From NCBI GenBank assembly GCA_938029995.1, contig CALHGI010000049.1, forward strand, positions 1 to 15,633: DNA of 15,633 nucleotides, written 5' to 3'. Within the stretch, counting starts at the first letter, position 1. Each line of letters starts with the position of its first letter. This DNA comes from an uncultured cyanobacterium (GTDB lineage Bacteria; Cyanobacteriota; Cyanobacteriia; Phormidesmidales; Phormidesmidaceae). The notes under the pieces are model-generated. The model was given only the letters and a program-made list of their open reading frames with translations, did no database searches and was not told the DNA's origin. Shown here in pieces: positions 14,527 to 15,633 of this stretch. Position numbers and translations under genes: made by a program.

Positions 14527-15252
14527 CTAAGCTTGCAGAACGAATTGATCCCAGTGGGTGATGGCGTTGATGTGGGATGGTGCGGCGGATGATGAAGCCC
14601 GCTCTGCGGAACGATCAAAGTAAATTGACTGCATCCCCAGCTGTTGTGGTGCGATCGCATCATTAGTTAAATGATCGCCAATAAACAGTACTCGTTCAGG
14701 GGGTGGATTTCCGGCTAGTTCCAGGGCCATTTGATAAACGGCCTCCCCAGGCTTGCGTTTACCACAGTCGGCACTGTCTAAAACGAATTTGAAGTAGGAT
14801 CGAAGACCATGGCGCTCTAACATTTTGGCAGGCCAATCCGCCAGGAAAAAGTTGGAAATCACCCCCATGGATACCTGGCTTTGACACCGCTGTAGCATAC
14901 TTTCCACCCCAGCAGGCAGCCTTAATGTGTGGGGAAAGCAGTCCATAAACTGAATCTCCATCTCCGCCAACACTCGCTCCACCGTGGCAGGGTCTGCCCC
15001 GGGACGGTAGGTGGCCAATAGATTCCGAAACCGTTGCTGGAGTGATTGCTCATGGGGCTTCCCCACAATATGCTCTCGCCGCCAACGCAGGTAGTCCGCA
15101 CGCACATCTGCAATATCTTGGTACAGGCCAGCGGCCACAGGCACCTGATACATGGGGGCCAAACCGGCATCATGACCGGAAGTATCAAAATCGTCAACTA
15201 GGGTATTGAAACAGTCAAAAAAAATCCAGTCGAGGGATGTACTTGTGACCAT
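14527..15252 (-). CDS. HAD-superfamily hydrolase, haloacid-dehalogenase-like type
   Basis: 241-aa cytoplasmic HAD hydrolase. Motif I is FFDCFNTLVD (residues 11-20) with nucleophile D13; the position two after it is Phe, not the Asp of classic HAD phosphatases. Motif II is SN (133-134), motif III the Lys of KRKPGEAVY (K167), and motif IV IGDHLTND (D193, D198). Residues about 20-110 are a helical cap of the C1 type. The fold and active site are complete, but the Phe at D+2 is the pattern of 2-haloacid dehalogenases and some relatives, so the substrate is uncertain. ATG at 15250-15252 is preferred over a TTG at 15274-15276, which would add eight residues, because it places FFDCFNTL near the N-terminus as usual. 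It lies about 100 bp downstream of the M3 peptidase end, same strand. Confidence 0.85.
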   Translation of the reverse strand: MVTSTSLDWIFFDCFNTLVDDFDTSGHDAGLAPMYQVPVAAGLYQDIADVRADYLRWRREHIVGKPHEQSLQQRFRNLLATYRPGADPATVERVLAEMEIQFMDCFPHTLRLPAGVESMLQRCQSQVSMGVISNFFLADWPAKMLERHGLRSYFKFVLDSADCGKRKPGEAVYQMALELAGNPPPERVLFIGDHLTNDAIAPQQLGMQSIYFDRSAERASSSAAPSHINAITHWDQFVLQA

Positions 15253-15354
15253 AGTGAATGCTGCCCTATATCCCAAATACTCAAAAGTTCTTTCCTAGGG
15301 TAGCGCCATTGGGTAAGTTCAATCAGAATCTAATACAGCCTCCTAGGCGATCGC

Positions 15355-15633
15355 TTAGCAGGCATTTGCCAACTGCTCAAACTGGACTACACTCCTTTCA
15401 ACAATTCCCACACTGGCCTGCCAAAACTGAGGCTGTGAAATATCCTGCTGTAGATGGTGGGCCACTAAGGCCTCGGCGGTCATGGTGCCCGTATCCCGCA
15501 GCATGGCGGTGTATAGGTTGTTAAAGCCGACGCCATGGTGCTCCTGCTGGGCATAAATGCCCAAACTGAACAAATACCCAAATAGGTAGGGATAGTTATA
15601 GAACCCGAGCTGGGTGATGGAAAAATGTAGTTT
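15355..15633 (-). CDS. M3-family oligoendopeptidase, C-terminal part (5' end outside window)
   Basis: The last 92 residues of a zinc oligopeptidase of the PepF type; the frame enters from the right edge and ends at TAA 15355-15357. The segment TQLGFYNYPYLFGYLFSLGIYAQ matches the conserved stretch near the C-terminus of oligoendopeptidase F, which lies after the HEXXH zinc site and lines the substrate channel. It ends in a short helix, VERSVVQFEQLANAC. These enzymes degrade short peptides in the cytoplasm. The catalytic HEXXH is outside the window, so activity cannot be judged. A HIP1 octamer (15347-15354) directly follows the stop, in a 100-bp gap before the HAD gene. Confidence 0.82.
   Translation of the reverse strand, partial: KLHFSITQLGFYNYPYLFGYLFSLGIYAQQEHHGVGFNNLYTAMLRDTGTMTAEALVAHHLQQDISQPQFWQASVGIVERSVVQFEQLANAC

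Larger units (their letters stand above)
37..15354. repeat. Dispersed HIP1 octamers (GCGATCGC)
   Basis: Eight copies, at 37-44, 197-204, 2145-2152, 5261-5268, 6272-6279, 10333-10340, 14651-14658 and 15347-15354, most of them inside genes. HIP1 is over-represented in many cyanobacterial genomes. The coordinates given are the span from the first copy to the last. Confidence 0.9.

Overview
The window is chromosomal DNA of a cyanobacterium. The sequence-level reasons are a recognisable ndhM (a subunit of the cyanobacterial/chloroplast NDH-1 complex), eight copies of the HIP1 octamer GCGATCGC in 15.6 kb (about one per 2 kb, against one per 65 kb expected by chance for equal base use), a moderately high GC content, and several proteins that look like cyanobacterial conserved families of unknown role. 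Genus cannot be decided from this window. There is no tRNA, rRNA, CRISPR array, transposase or integrase.

Layout. 1-1489 (minus): ndhM followed, with an 8-bp overlap, by a PP2C-type protein phosphatase with an N-terminal zinc ribbon that runs off the left edge. 1646-3541 (plus): a histidine-phosphatase (phosphoglycerate-mutase-like) gene, then a single-pass membrane protein of unknown role. 3569-6718 (minus): a HerA-like hexameric ATPase and, upstream of it, queA; the 340-bp gap between them holds a herA promoter candidate, a cluster of inverted and direct repeats and a separate 57-nt hairpin-like element. 7002-7391 (plus): a small unknown protein whose 3' end is part of an 18-bp tandem duplication. 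7452-7892 (minus): YraN/UPF0102 nuclease-like protein. 8039-9145 (plus): a two-domain cell-wall-hydrolase-like protein (lysozyme-like domain, Lys/Thr/Ala-rich linker, C39-like cysteine peptidase). 9168-11117 (minus): primase dnaG. 11118-11898: a long gene-free stretch, strongly C-rich and G-poor on the plus strand, with a diverged duplication just before an unknown gene at 11899-12678 (plus). 12872-14236 (minus): secreted SpoIID/LytB-domain protein with eight AAKPAS repeats. 14527-15252 (minus): HAD-family hydrolase. 15355-15633 (minus): C-terminal end of an M3-family oligoendopeptidase, cut by the right edge.

How the genes relate. Most are unlinked housekeeping functions (replication priming, queuosine synthesis, electron transport, HAD and histidine phosphatases) in alternating orientations with short convergent junctions, as is usual in cyanobacteria. 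Only ndhM-phosphatase looks like a tight transcriptional unit. I do not see a convincing multi-gene defence or secretion system. The most unusual single gene is the endolysin-like protein at 8039-9145, which sits alone among housekeeping genes; next are the repeat-rich herA leader and the long asymmetric non-coding stretch before the unknown gene at 11899.
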